Assembly: GCA_037178975.1 (NCBI GenBank) | Contig: JASJZH010000005.1 | Coordinates: forward strand, 7,402,501-7,466,500 | Direction: 5' to 3' | DNA: 64,000 nt | Origin: Oscheius tipulae | Taxonomy: Eukaryota > Nematoda > Chromadorea > Rhabditida > Rhabditidae | Shown: positions 55,601 to 64,000 of the stretch, piece after piece | Position numbering within the stretch: the stretch's first letter is position 1 | How the letters are laid out: each line of letters opens with the position of its first letter | The notes under the pieces: generated by a model | The model's input: only the letters and a program-made list of their open reading frames with translations | Database searches by the model: none | What the model was told of the DNA's origin: nothing | Made by a program: the position numbers and the translations under genes

Positions 55601-57122
55601 GTCGAGGCCAGGAACACGAGGTACGGGCCTAATTTTTGGAAATAAGGCCAACATTTTTGCAAAAACAAACCCGAAATAAGCTCTTTGACCAGCGGAAGTG
55701 GAATGGCTGCTGCTTCGTCGACCACCACGAGCTCAGCCTGTCCAAGTTTGATGGCATCCGTTGGGTGAATGTACTGAAATCTCATTATGCACAAAAAAGG
55801 GGAACTAGGATACCTGAATGGTCTGTCGGTGCTCGCGAAAGACATTGATCCGGACGATGGCCTTCCGGAACTCGGGATTTGTGGACTGGATCAGTTCGTA
55901 GTCCGTGTGTTCCTGGTAGTCGATCGCATCGAAGCCCTTGACGACAAATTCGAACAGGGTTCGTAGATTTTCCGGCGAGGGCGACGTGACGAAGATGTTG
56001 GTATAGCCGAAGGCCACAGCTCCGGCAAGCGAAAGTCCTAAAATGAAGATTACATATGAAAGAAGTTTGAAAAAGTACCCAGAGAAGCAGATTTGCCTCT
56101 TCCACGAGCAGCAGTCAACGAACAAGTGGCATTAAGCGTCTTCTCCGTAATAACATCCAACAAGCTGAATAGGACAAAATGACGAAATTCTCACAAAAAG
56201 GATACCGAAGGAGAGCTTTTCCCTGACAAGCCGTCCTGCACTTGGCAAGGAGTGATCCAATCGGTTTCGTGTCCTTCATGGCCTCCTTCATCGTCTTCAG
56301 CTCTTCCTCGGCCGCCGACGCGTGCTTTGAATAGTTTTTCACTGGCTCCACGTTCGAAATGTGGCTGGAGATAGGGAGAATGTTGAGACGATCGTCAAGA
56401 ACGGCTATGCTCGGAGAACTGGCCAGCGAAAGAATGAAGCGCTCGTTAAACCGCGGTACAATTTCCGTGTGGGATTCGGTCCGGTAGCGATTGTGAACGT
56501 CCATCGAGATCGTATAGAGTTGACGGAGCGAGGAAACCGATTTCATCAGGAAAATGACCAGGCCGCCGCCTTCGACAGTCTCTATCGTTCTCGCCAGCAG
56601 ATTCGGGGTCAGAGCTTCGAAGTCCTAGAAAAATTCATGTGAAAAAATGACCAGAATAATGAAGAAACCTGAAGAACAAGAGCTCCAAAAGTGTTTCCCA
56701 GAATCGTGTGCGTCTCATTATAGTAGCAATACCGGATATTTGTCGAAGAGACGAACGACTCGAATGGATCCGTTTCCTAAAAAAAAAAACCTCTCCCTAT
56801 TTCATGCAAAGCTTACACTAATTATAGTGTTGCTAACAGCCTGCTTCCTTTTGAGCTCCTTCATGCGTTTCTTCCTGTGCGTCGTGAAGCCGAGATCCTT
56901 CTTGTAGCACCACAGAACAGAGGGTCGGGCCGAGACGGAAGACTTGGTCAGAATGTGGTAAAGAATCGGAACCTGAAATATTGAAAATATTTCAAGAAAA
57001 GCAGCCTTTTAACTTACTTGATCGCGACTTTTGTCGCCGACAATAGCGAACATGGTTCGATGGCCGGTGGCCACGCCATTTTCGACCAGAGTCCGGATTC
57101 TATTGTCCAGCTTATGTCGCAT
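52698..57122 (-). CDS. nath-10: RNA cytidine acetyltransferase NAT10 (Kre33/TmcA family)
   Basis: Nucleolar enzyme that makes N4-acetylcytidine in 18S rRNA and tRNA, using ATP and acetyl-CoA. ATG 57122 gives MRHKLDNRIRTLVENGVATG then MFAIVGDKSRDQVP, the expected NAT10 start, followed by VLWCYKKDLGFTTHRKKR (about 56900). Helicase part: Walker A TAARGRGKSASLG (about 56117-56075), VAFGYTNIFVTSPSPENLRT, Walker B VVDEAAAIPLPLVKELISG (about 55730) and FLASTINGYEGTGRSLSLKL. Acetyltransferase part: RVVRIAVHPDYQSMGYGTRA then LLLLEDYYLGK (about 54500-54430). The basic C-terminus ends HAKRKMKIKKRKF at 52698. Many short introns, but length and motif order match the roughly 1000-residue family. The only clear housekeeping gene in the window. 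Starts 280 bp from the divergent small gene at 57402. Confidence 0.95.
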
Positions 57123-57401
57123 CTGAAAGTTTAGCATAAGAAATCGAAAAGTAGCGAATCTAGGAGCAACAAACTGCAGAAAAGACGGAAGAAAAGTTCG
57201 TTGCTGAATTGCGACACTTTCGTTCAAACGCGCAGCGAATAACTTGAGTTTCTGCGAGCATTCCCTCGAAATGACCACAAAGTGAACCCCAATGTCGCAT
57301 TGTTGATGAAAACGTGAATAAACGTATAAACTTCTTTTCCTAGAGTGTCCAATCAACATTGGCAAGTCAAACTTCCGAGTTCGAAGCATTTTTGAATTCA
57401 A

Positions 57402-58293
57402 ATGACGAAGGATCGTTTGAGGTAAACCTTTTTTAAACGAAAATTGTCGGGTATTTGTTTAAAACAGAGCCAAACTTTTTTCTTTGCGTGTTTTTAACGA
57501 TTTGGTCGTTGAAAATGAACTAGTTTTCCACTGAACTCTTGGAAAACAAAAAAGAGAAAGATATGAAAACCAGTGAACAAACTGGGTGAATTACTACATA
57601 ATTATCGGAAAACGAGAACGAATTTATTGCGATTTAGGCAACAAAACAAGGTAACAAGATGAAAGCTGATCAAGGGATTCAACGTTGCAGTATATCGGAG
57701 ATCTAAAGAATGGTTTCCTGGATTCTAATCGGGGTGCGAAGATGTCTAGGCACTCCCGAGGCATGAGTTGGTTTGTGAATTCGGAATTCAAGAAAACATT
57801 TTGGGTTTTTTCAATTTTTCAGAGTTGTAGCCCTTGAACTACTCTACAACCTCGCAGATCATGATGAATTTCAAAAACGCTGCCTTAATACCGAAAATAT
57901 CGGCTACAAAGTTATTGGTGATGGCTCGGCTTTCACAAAAGCGTTCATGGTTTCTGACGAGACTTTGGACTTTTTCTCTTCTTCTTCGATTATCATCTCG
58001 TCCATTACGAGAAAAACTATGTTTTGGTCTTTGGCAGGAGGCATTTGCCATTTGGCATTTGCCGTTGCAATTACAGTGCTGATGTCCCTGGTCTCCTAAA
58101 ATGGAGTCTTGGGCAACAGCAGGTCGGAACAACTGCAGTTCGATGTCGGACACGTCTGAAGCAGCAAAAAACGACTCTTGAAGTGGGTTTTGTTCCTGGC
58201 GCACCATTAGGTGAGACGTCCTTTGGATATACCTAGCTATTTAAATCAGCCATCATTTCAAGAGTTACCGATAGAATCCATCCTTTTGCTTGA
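57402..58293 (+). CDS. Small single-pass membrane protein, unknown, exons inside inverted repeat
   Basis: Four exons with consistent phases: 57402-57421 (MTKDRLR), 57823-58090, 58120-58210 and 58250-58293. The joined protein (about 140 residues) has VVALELLYNLADHDEFQKRC, then IGYKVIGDGSAFTKAFMVSD, a membrane segment (TMFWSLAGGICHLAFAVAIT), a basic stretch (VRCRTRLKQQKTTLEVGFVP) and ends RVTDRIHPFA. Introns 2 and 3 are 29 and 39 nt. Intron 1 is 401 nt and contains the left arm of a long inverted repeat; the right arm lies just after the stop. No family recognised. Divergent from NAT10 with 280 bp between start codons. The consistent frame over four exons argues for a real gene. Confidence 0.6.
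57469..57784 (+). repeat. Left arm of long inverted repeat
   Basis: About 316 bp, nearly identical to the reverse complement of 58345-58669 over about 300 bp, with the outer end more diverged. Outer end GAGCCA..., inner end GTTTGTGAATTCGG. It contains AACGATTTGGTCGTTGAAAA and GGGATTCAACGTTGCAGTAT, shared exactly by both arms. It lies wholly inside intron 1 of the small membrane-protein gene. Confidence 0.9.
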
Positions 58294-58344
58294 AAATAAC
58301 TGCCATTAGGTTTCGAGCTCCTTGGAGTTAGCGTATTGGGTCGA

Positions 58345-58669
58345 CCGAATTCACAAACCAACTCATGCCTCGGGAGCGCCTAGACATCTTCGCACCCCGA
58401 TTAGAATCCAGGAAACCATTCTTTAGATCTCCGATATACTGCAACGTTGAATCCCTTGATCAGCTTTCATCTTGTTACCTTGTTTTGTTGCCTAAATCGC
58501 AATAAATTCGTTCTTGTTTTCCGATTATTATGTAGTAATTCACTTAGTTTGTTCACTGGTTTACCTTTCTCTTTTCTGTTCTCCAAGAGTTCAGTGAAAA
58601 ACTAGTTCATTTTCAACGACCAAATCGTTAAAAACACGCAAAAAAATTTCTATTTGTATTTGCTGGCTC
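58345..58669 (-). repeat. Right arm of long inverted repeat
   Basis: Reverse complement of 57469-57784 with scattered substitutions and small indels. It begins CCGAATTCACAAACCAACTC and ends TGGCTC. It starts 52 nt after the stop codon of the small membrane-protein gene. The 560 bp between arms holds exons 2-4 of that gene. Confidence 0.9.
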
Positions 58670-58824
58670 TTTTTTAGTTTTCCGAAGGATCAATCAATCT
58701 GAGTGTACCCATGATGCTTCCGAGAGTGTAGGGAAGAGCAATACTTAATGAGCTCACGCTCTGATTGTCAATGAACATCAATAGTTCATTTCAGACAGTG
58801 ATAAAAAAAGGATTTTCTAAGAAG

Positions 58825-60619
58825 TCAACTCAACACCATGGACCGACTTCGGGGATTCGAGTGCTCACTTATTACGATTGTCACTTGATTGCTTTGGGGT
58901 TGAACGAAATGTCTCAACAGAATCTTAGACAATCGTGTTCGATAGGAAGAGTTGGAGAAGATGATGAGAAGAGACGAGCAGGCCCCATGCCATCCAATAG
59001 ATACCATCAGCAGATTGCTCAGATTTTGGTTTCGACAAAAGTCCTTTTGCAGAAGAATACATATCATGATCCACATTCCGGGAAGAGCAATGACAAGGGT
59101 CGGAAACAGAATCTAAACTGCTGGAGTTGGAGTCAAAAGTTTCGCGTGACCTGAGCGATTAGTGCTTTCATGTAGCTCTTGTGCATCATTCGCGTTCTTT
59201 CACTCATGTTGCTCGCCATTCTTTCGAGTAATTTGAAGGAGTAGAACGAACAAAATCCATTCAGTGTTCCGCAGACCACTGCAAAACAGGATTATTTATG
59301 AGAGAGACAGTTAGGAACAGTTTTACAGATGTGTTCGAGGCATCCGAACCGATGAAGAGTTGTTTCTACCAATTTTCCAAACTCTACATCTGGCTGTTCT
59401 TCTTCGGTCTAAACCCGGGCACTCTAAAGATTGCTCCCGAAAAGAAGACAGACCTTGAACTCTGAAACAGCCCTAAAGCGAAAACTGGGACTCTTTTCAA
59501 GCAGCTGACTCAAGCCACCGTGGTGCTAATATCGACTTCACCCCTGTCTGTCAGCACTTCCAAACTGTCCAGTCTCACATTTTTTATGTGGCTTGAACGG
59601 AGTTCTTGTGGCCAAAGCAACGTCTATTTTGAAATCACCTATAGTCAGTAGAAGAAATGTCATCGCGATCATCGACTCTGACTTGGCGGTCACACTCGTC
59701 ACGAAGAATCCCTCGTTTTGCGACTGATATCGAATCGCCGGATTTTTCTGCAATTTTCACAGGGTTCAGCAAATAGATCTTACCAAAACAAAAAGCTCTC
59801 TAGCCGTATTTTGATCCTCGACGTAAAGAGCGAAATGGCTCAAGATCAGGATCATCAAGTCCCACAAGATATGATAGATCACGATTGCGGGGATGAGATG
59901 ATCGTCTCGTACTTTGAGTCTCGAACTATGTGGGAGTACTATTTGTAGCCGGTAGATGAAAAGATGACAAGTGCAGACAGACATTTCTGCTATGACCAGA
60001 ATGGAAGAGACCTGAATCCGCGATGAGGTAAGAGTACACAACAAAACACAAACTAGACCGAGGAAAGTACTCATTCCGAAGAGAGTTTGAGCCAGACCAC
60101 TGAGAGTCCCACAAGGAAGAGGAAGGTAGATTATACCGGACATGAACAGATCCAAGTGAATGTCCATGTAGGCGCCCAGGATCTGGAACTATTCTCTGTA
60201 TTGAGCGGGAGGGATTATATGAAATGTACATGCTTACGCTGTTTTCGACCGAACTATAACATAAACAGCTCTTTCCCGTATAGTACCGTCAGATTAAACA
60301 ACTGCCTGAGCTCGATCGACTCATACATACTCGTCCCGTAGTTGCCCAACCCTGGTTTTGAACAGTAAGAAATCTTTCAGTGCTCAGGTAACACAAAAGA
60401 ACAGGCGGAAAAAAAACCTAGACATTGTTCTTCGAGCTAGTTCCCTAACCCGAAACCCACAGTAAAGTACAGAAGATGCCACTTGTAGGTGGACATTTCT
60501 CCAGGAGAATGAGATAGAATCAGCCATATTGTCGTCACATTGATGATCAATCCGATAGACTGAGCCACGGCACTCGTCCCATGGTAAAGGCCCAGATCAT
60601 AGGCGTATGGATCTGTCAA
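58825..60619 (-). CDS. Chemoreceptor GPCR, srh/sri-like
   Basis: Seven-transmembrane chemoreceptor. Exon near 60619-60440: LYHGTSAVAQSIGLIINVTT then HSPGEMSTYKWHLLYFTVGF. Exon near 60188-59775: ILGAYMDIHLDLFMSGIIYL, GMSTFLGLVCVLLCTLTSSR and YRLQIVLPHSSRLKV. Exon near 59753-59650: NEGFFVTSVTAKSESMIAMT. Exon near 59284-59160: VCGTLNGFCSFYSFKLLERM then MSERTRMMHKSYMKALIAQ. Last exon: ILFPTLVIALPGMWIMICIL, NLSNLLMVSIGWHGACSSLL and SSYRTRLSK, stop at 58825-58827. The MSERTxxxHKxxxxALIAQ motif before TM6 is characteristic. The initiator lies upstream of 60619 in an exon I could not fix. The intron at about 59290-59650 is long and contains a coding-like plus-strand segment. Confidence 0.76.
59319..59463 (+). 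other. Coding-like segment nested in the srh/sri-like intron
   Basis: After a TTTTACAG acceptor-like site the plus strand reads VFEASEPMKSCFYQFSKLYI, then WLFFFGLNPGTLKIAPEKKT and a stop near 59461-59463. Codon use looks like that of genes nearby. No partner exon was found. It may be a captured exon fragment or chance. Confidence 0.25.
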
Positions 60620-60906
60620 ACTGTCTCAATCTGCGAAAAGATAATAAACTGAACTAACTTCATCGACGTAACCTGCCGCGTGGGTAGATGACAGGAATCT
60701 GTTCGAGGGTAGTCCTTGGTAATGACTGGTTTGGATAGAGTATAAGTGCTGGGTATATGTTCGTTGTATTTTCTAGCTCAATTATGGAAGTGAGAAAGGG
60801 GAATTTGCAGGTGCTCTCGATTAATCACATTCTGCATGGGAGGCAAAGTACAGAGAAATTCTAATGATTCATTTCCTGAACTCGTAAATCCTATAAAGCT
60901 CATGAT

Positions 60907-62308
60907 TCATATGCGATCTTCCTCGACTTCTTCACCCGTAGAACGCTCGTTGAGTAGACACGAAACGAACAAGAAGACACAGAATATAAGACCGACAACG
61001 AAGAAGTAGCCGGAGTAGACGACAAACTGAACCGTATTTAAGATAGTAAAAATAGCAATAAACCTGTTGTCTGATCTGAAGGTTCCAGCCGTGAGAATCA
61101 GCTACGGCCAGAGTCAACTGCGTCTGTAGAGATACAGCCACGAAGGTATTCCATCCGAAGATAAGGCCGTAACTGGCTGAAGTCAGTGCCGAGGCGATGT
61201 TCGCGCTAAAGAGCGTCTTGTTTAGAAGAAATACGAAACAATCGCAACCAGAAAGTCTCTTACAGAGCCCCGACTCTTATATTAGTCATGGAGCGTCGAT
61301 ACGCTACGAGGAACGTGGAACAGCTATAGAAGCTAAGAGTTCGTGCGGTGCGCATTGATGCCTTTCGAGAGCCCTCACGTTCCCCCATAGTTGAGACAGT
61401 TCGAATCGAAGGTCAGGATCAAAAAGTCTGCTCAGGTCAGTTCCAAAAAAAGTAATCACAACATTTCAATTTTGTCTAACCAAACTCGGAACAGATGTTA
61501 TCGGAACAGTCTCACTTAATCAACAAACCGGACCGAATCTCGAACCATTTCAGAGCTGATCGGACTGGACAGAGCGTGGATAGTAAGCATTAGGAATACC
61601 TGGCTGCTGTGATAAGCATATGATAGATTGAGGTGATGACAACGTAGCCAACGTATCCGTAAATAGCGTTGCTTGCCTGGAATCACTAGAATAGAACAGT
61701 AACGTTTTCTTACATTTGAAAGGAAGAGCAAGATCGCTCCAATGAGAAGTGAGGAACTGGCCAAGGTGAGAGCTCCATATCGTGCCCAATTGATGTTCAT
61801 ATACTGGATAGTGAAGGACAGTATTGCACCAATTAGGGTGTTAAAGAACTCTGCCAGACCGTTTTCAGATTTGGAGGGATCCGGCTGCATCTCGAGCCAC
61901 AAAGACTGGATATAGTTGTAGACCTAAAAACTTAGTTTTCTGAGTGATCCCTTCAGACCTGGTACATGCCACAACTAGCCAAGGCCCACCAAATAGACCA
62001 TTTCAGGACAATCTTGTTGTCTCGGTAGACTTGGAAGCATTTGAGGGTCGATAGGAGGTAGAATCGGAGACCATTCTGGAGTTTGCCTCTTTCGAACTCG
62101 GCTCGTCTGAACATGGATATCTTGGTCGTCTCTCGAAAGGTAATACGTCAATGGCTCGTCGACCTCTTGAGTCAATCCGTCCTTGAGACTTCCAACGTGA
62201 TTCTGCCTGTCTGCTCGGATGGCAGGAACTCCTGGCAGACTGAGAGATATAAAGAAGACAAGCGTCACTGCTCCCAGGGACAACTGCAATTATAAAGTAA
62301 CGTCAGGC
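60907..62308 (-). CDS. SLC19-type folate/thiamine transporter, C-terminal half
   Basis: Membrane transporter of the reduced folate carrier family. Exons on the minus strand: LSLGAVTLVFFISLSLPG (from a TTGCAG acceptor at about 62308), RAEFERGKLQNGLRFYLLST, VLKWSIWWALASCGMYQ / VYNYIQSLWLEM (about 61990-61890), LAEFFNTLIGAILSFTIQYM and WARYGALTLASSSLLIGAIL, NAIYGYVGYVVITSIYHMLI, CSTFLVAYRRSMTNIRVGAL, YGLIFGWNTFVAVSLQTQLT then LAVADSHGWNLQIRQQ (about 61130), VQFVVYSGYFFVVGLIFCVF and NERSTGEEVEEDRI (stop 60907-60909). These match the second half of SLC19 carriers. The first five or so membrane segments are not found upstream, where the kinase gene begins at 62675. Either remote exons exist or the gene is 5'-truncated. 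Confidence 0.72.
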
Positions 62309-62674
62309 TACCCCCGTCGATAAATTCAAGCAGGACTTGGTTTAAACGATGCGCTTTAAACGCTGCCTGGACTTTGCCGATAATGGCATTGAACAGGATA
62401 AAACTTGGCTTGTCTATCCAGAGATCCCAGCAGTGAGCAGGGATTTTCAACTAGGGGGTACCGGAGAAAAGAGCAGTGAAAAAATCTTCTTGCACTAATT
62501 ACACACTTCGGTATCTTTTAAAAGAAAACTTTTGAAAAGCAAAAAGCTGCAATATTGTTCCGGAATAGTTTGATCTTTTTGAAACTTCTCGAAACAAAAC
62601 AGCAATTCTTCTGAAGGCAATTCCTAAACAGAAACTATTCGATCGACTGACTATCGCGGGAGGTGGCTGCTCCA
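62309..62674. other. Spacer between the SLC19-like and kinase genes
   Basis: About 365 nt. A minus-strand frame (62265-62450) reads DKPSFILFNAIIGKVQAAFK but does not resemble the missing SLC19 N-terminus. Nothing else recognised. Confidence 0.4.
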
Positions 62675-63944
62675 ATGGAACGGAAGACTGCCACCGAAGC
62701 AACTTCCGAAGGTACCCTTCCCTTTCATCTCCAAACTATACCCGCTCAATTCCGGAATGCTCGGGAACGATTCGAGAACGCTTCACCGACAAGGATCCGG
62801 AATTTCTAAGGCTGAAGGCGAGCCTACTGGAGAAGGCCGGCATCAAGACTGGGACTCGTTTGGGCAGCGGAACCTTCAGCGTCGTTCTTCGTGCTGTCTG
62901 TCTCGAGAATCAGCAGGCTGTAGCTGTGAAGGTGATCGACACACGTGTCGGTGGAGACTACGTCAAAAGATTTTTGCCCCGAGAACGAAGGCTCGTCAGA
63001 CCACTACATCATGCGAATATCGTCAGAGTGTGGTCGATCGTCAACAATGGTCCCTTCGTCACCTTCATCACGGAGCTCTGCGGCGGAGGCGATCTACTCC
63101 AGAAGATTCTCAGCATGACTCGGATCCCAGAACAGCACTGCAAGGGCATGTTCCGTCAGCTGGTAGCCGCTCTCGACTACCTACAGTCGGTCCACTCAAT
63201 CGTTAGTCAAATTTTATTCTTATACAGTAGATGACCTACTCGCGTACTAAACACATGTTTTCGAATGTCAAAACCAGATTTTTGAGCTTTCCGATCTTCT
63301 GCAAAGTTGTACAACAGTCTAAAGGCTACAACTTTGTAGAACATCAAAAAGGCCGAAACTGTCCTTGACACCCAAAATGCCACTTGCGCAATTGCGTTTG
63401 TTAGCCTGAGCTTCTATTAGAACATTTATAATGTACAGTAATCCCATATTCAAGATTCACCGCGACTTGAAGTGTGAAAACATCTTTCTCGACGCCAACG
63501 ACAACATGAAGATCGGAGATTTCGGCTTTGCTCGCGTCCTCAAGCCCGGAGAACTCTCTAACACTTTCTGCGGCTCTCGTGCCTACGTCGCTCCGGAAGT
63601 TCTCTCGGCCAAGACCTATACTGGACACGCTACTGACATCTGGAGTGCCGGAATCGTCCTCTTCGTCATGATCACCGGACTCGTGAGTTCATTTGCATAT
63701 TTCCATATCATGAAGTCCCGTATAGATGCCCTTCGACGACCGCAACCCAAGAAGTATGCTCCAGAAGCAGACGGCTCACGCGGTTCGTTTCCCTCGTGAT
63801 GTGATCCTGTCGGTAGACGTCAAGAAACTCGTCATGGAAATGCTGCATCCGATCCCGACTAGCCGCCCAGGTTGTCCGGAACTCTTTGCCAACAGCTGGC
63901 TTGAAGGAGTGGATGCCACTCCGAGGACCACTCCCATCAACTGA
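62675..63944 (+). CDS. Ser/Thr protein kinase, TSSK-like
   Basis: Complete protein kinase domain. Gly loop LGSGTFSVVLRAV (about 62860), VAIK-type lysine AVAVKVIDTR (about 62925), ELCGGGDLLQKI, then HRDLKCENIFL after an intron, DFG in MKIGDFGFARVLKPGE (about 63510), SNTFCGSRAYVAPEVLSAKT, DIWSAGIVLFVMITG and MPFDDRNPRSMLQKQ. The NTFCGSxAYxAPEVL and MPFDD features are those of testis-specific serine kinases. Stop at 63942-63944. Start: ATG 62675 (MERKTATEATSE) with an inferred intron ending CGATTCGAG before ERFTDKDPEFLRLKASLL; an upstream reading in another frame is also open, so the N-terminus is tentative. The intron at 63204-63452 holds a palindrome. In other animals TSSKs act in sperm. Confidence 0.87.
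63297..63341. repeat. Intronic palindrome in the kinase gene
   Basis: TTCTGCAAAGTTGTA (63297-63311) pairs with TACAACTTTGTAGAA (63327-63341), 15 bp with one G/T position and a 15-nt loop. The TTCTGCAAA arm is shared with the hairpin at 7579-7611. Confidence 0.65.
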
Positions 63945-64000
63945 CTCGACGCTATGTACTGATCAATGAAGAACGACTTGCATTGTCAGACCCCTCTTTT

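Noticed and set aside
62265-62450. Minus-strand frame as the missing N-terminus of the SLC19-like gene
   Set aside because: It has no series of membrane segments and does not resemble the first half of SLC19 carriers.

Overview
The window is nuclear DNA of a nematode. The gene families say so: nematode-type chemoreceptor GPCRs (str-, sre- and srh/sri-like), divergent C4 nuclear hormone receptors, lustrin/EB cysteine-rich proteins with Kunitz domains, and nicotinic-like Cys-loop channel subunits. Genes are densely packed on both strands and cut by very short introns, mostly about 22-60 nt with GT...AG ends. I cannot name the species. Because of the introns, gene models are given as whole spans and exon joins were inferred by eye.

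Layout. 0-6.4 kb: two minus-strand Cys-loop channel genes (the first without a visible fourth membrane segment), separated by a repeat-rich spacer. 6.6-9.8 kb: a FATP/SLC27-type acyl-CoA synthetase. 9.8-14.4 kb: gene-poor, with a possible small secreted peptide precursor and a dead mariner transposon. 14.6-17.4 kb: a small glycine-tailed membrane protein and a third channel gene. 17.4-22 kb: two divergent nuclear hormone receptors, a small secreted protein and a pre-miRNA-like hairpin. 22.6-29.1 kb: an LRR protein with a likely GPI signal, a NUDT6-like Nudix hydrolase and a str-type chemoreceptor. 29.1-35 kb: four class 3 lipases in strictly alternating orientation. 35.4-44.2 kb: a CIMIP2/FAM166-like gene and a large secreted protein with 3 Kunitz domains and about 16 lustrin repeats. 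44.3-48.3 kb: an sre-type receptor and a Tc1-like element with 206-bp terminal inverted repeats. 49.3-52 kb: an unresolved gene and two convergent small degenerate-Kunitz/lustrin genes. 52.7-57.1 kb: NAT10. 57.4-58.7 kb: a small membrane-protein gene whose last three exons lie between ~320-bp near-identical inverted arms. 58.8-64 kb: an srh/sri-type receptor, the C-terminal half of an SLC19-type vitamin transporter and a TSSK-like kinase.

How the parts fit. Most loci are environment-facing or secreted functions (receptors, channels, lipases, protease-inhibitor-like matrix proteins) that have multiplied locally; NAT10 is the clear housekeeping gene. Repeats fill much of the remaining space. 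Almost every unusually long intron contains a recognisable repeat or inverted-repeat insertion: a dispersed foldback-type repeat in the acyl-CoA synthetase, channel 1 and the sre receptor, a TA-flanked MITE in the Kunitz gene, a palindromic insertion in lipase A, and one inverted arm in the gene next to NAT10.
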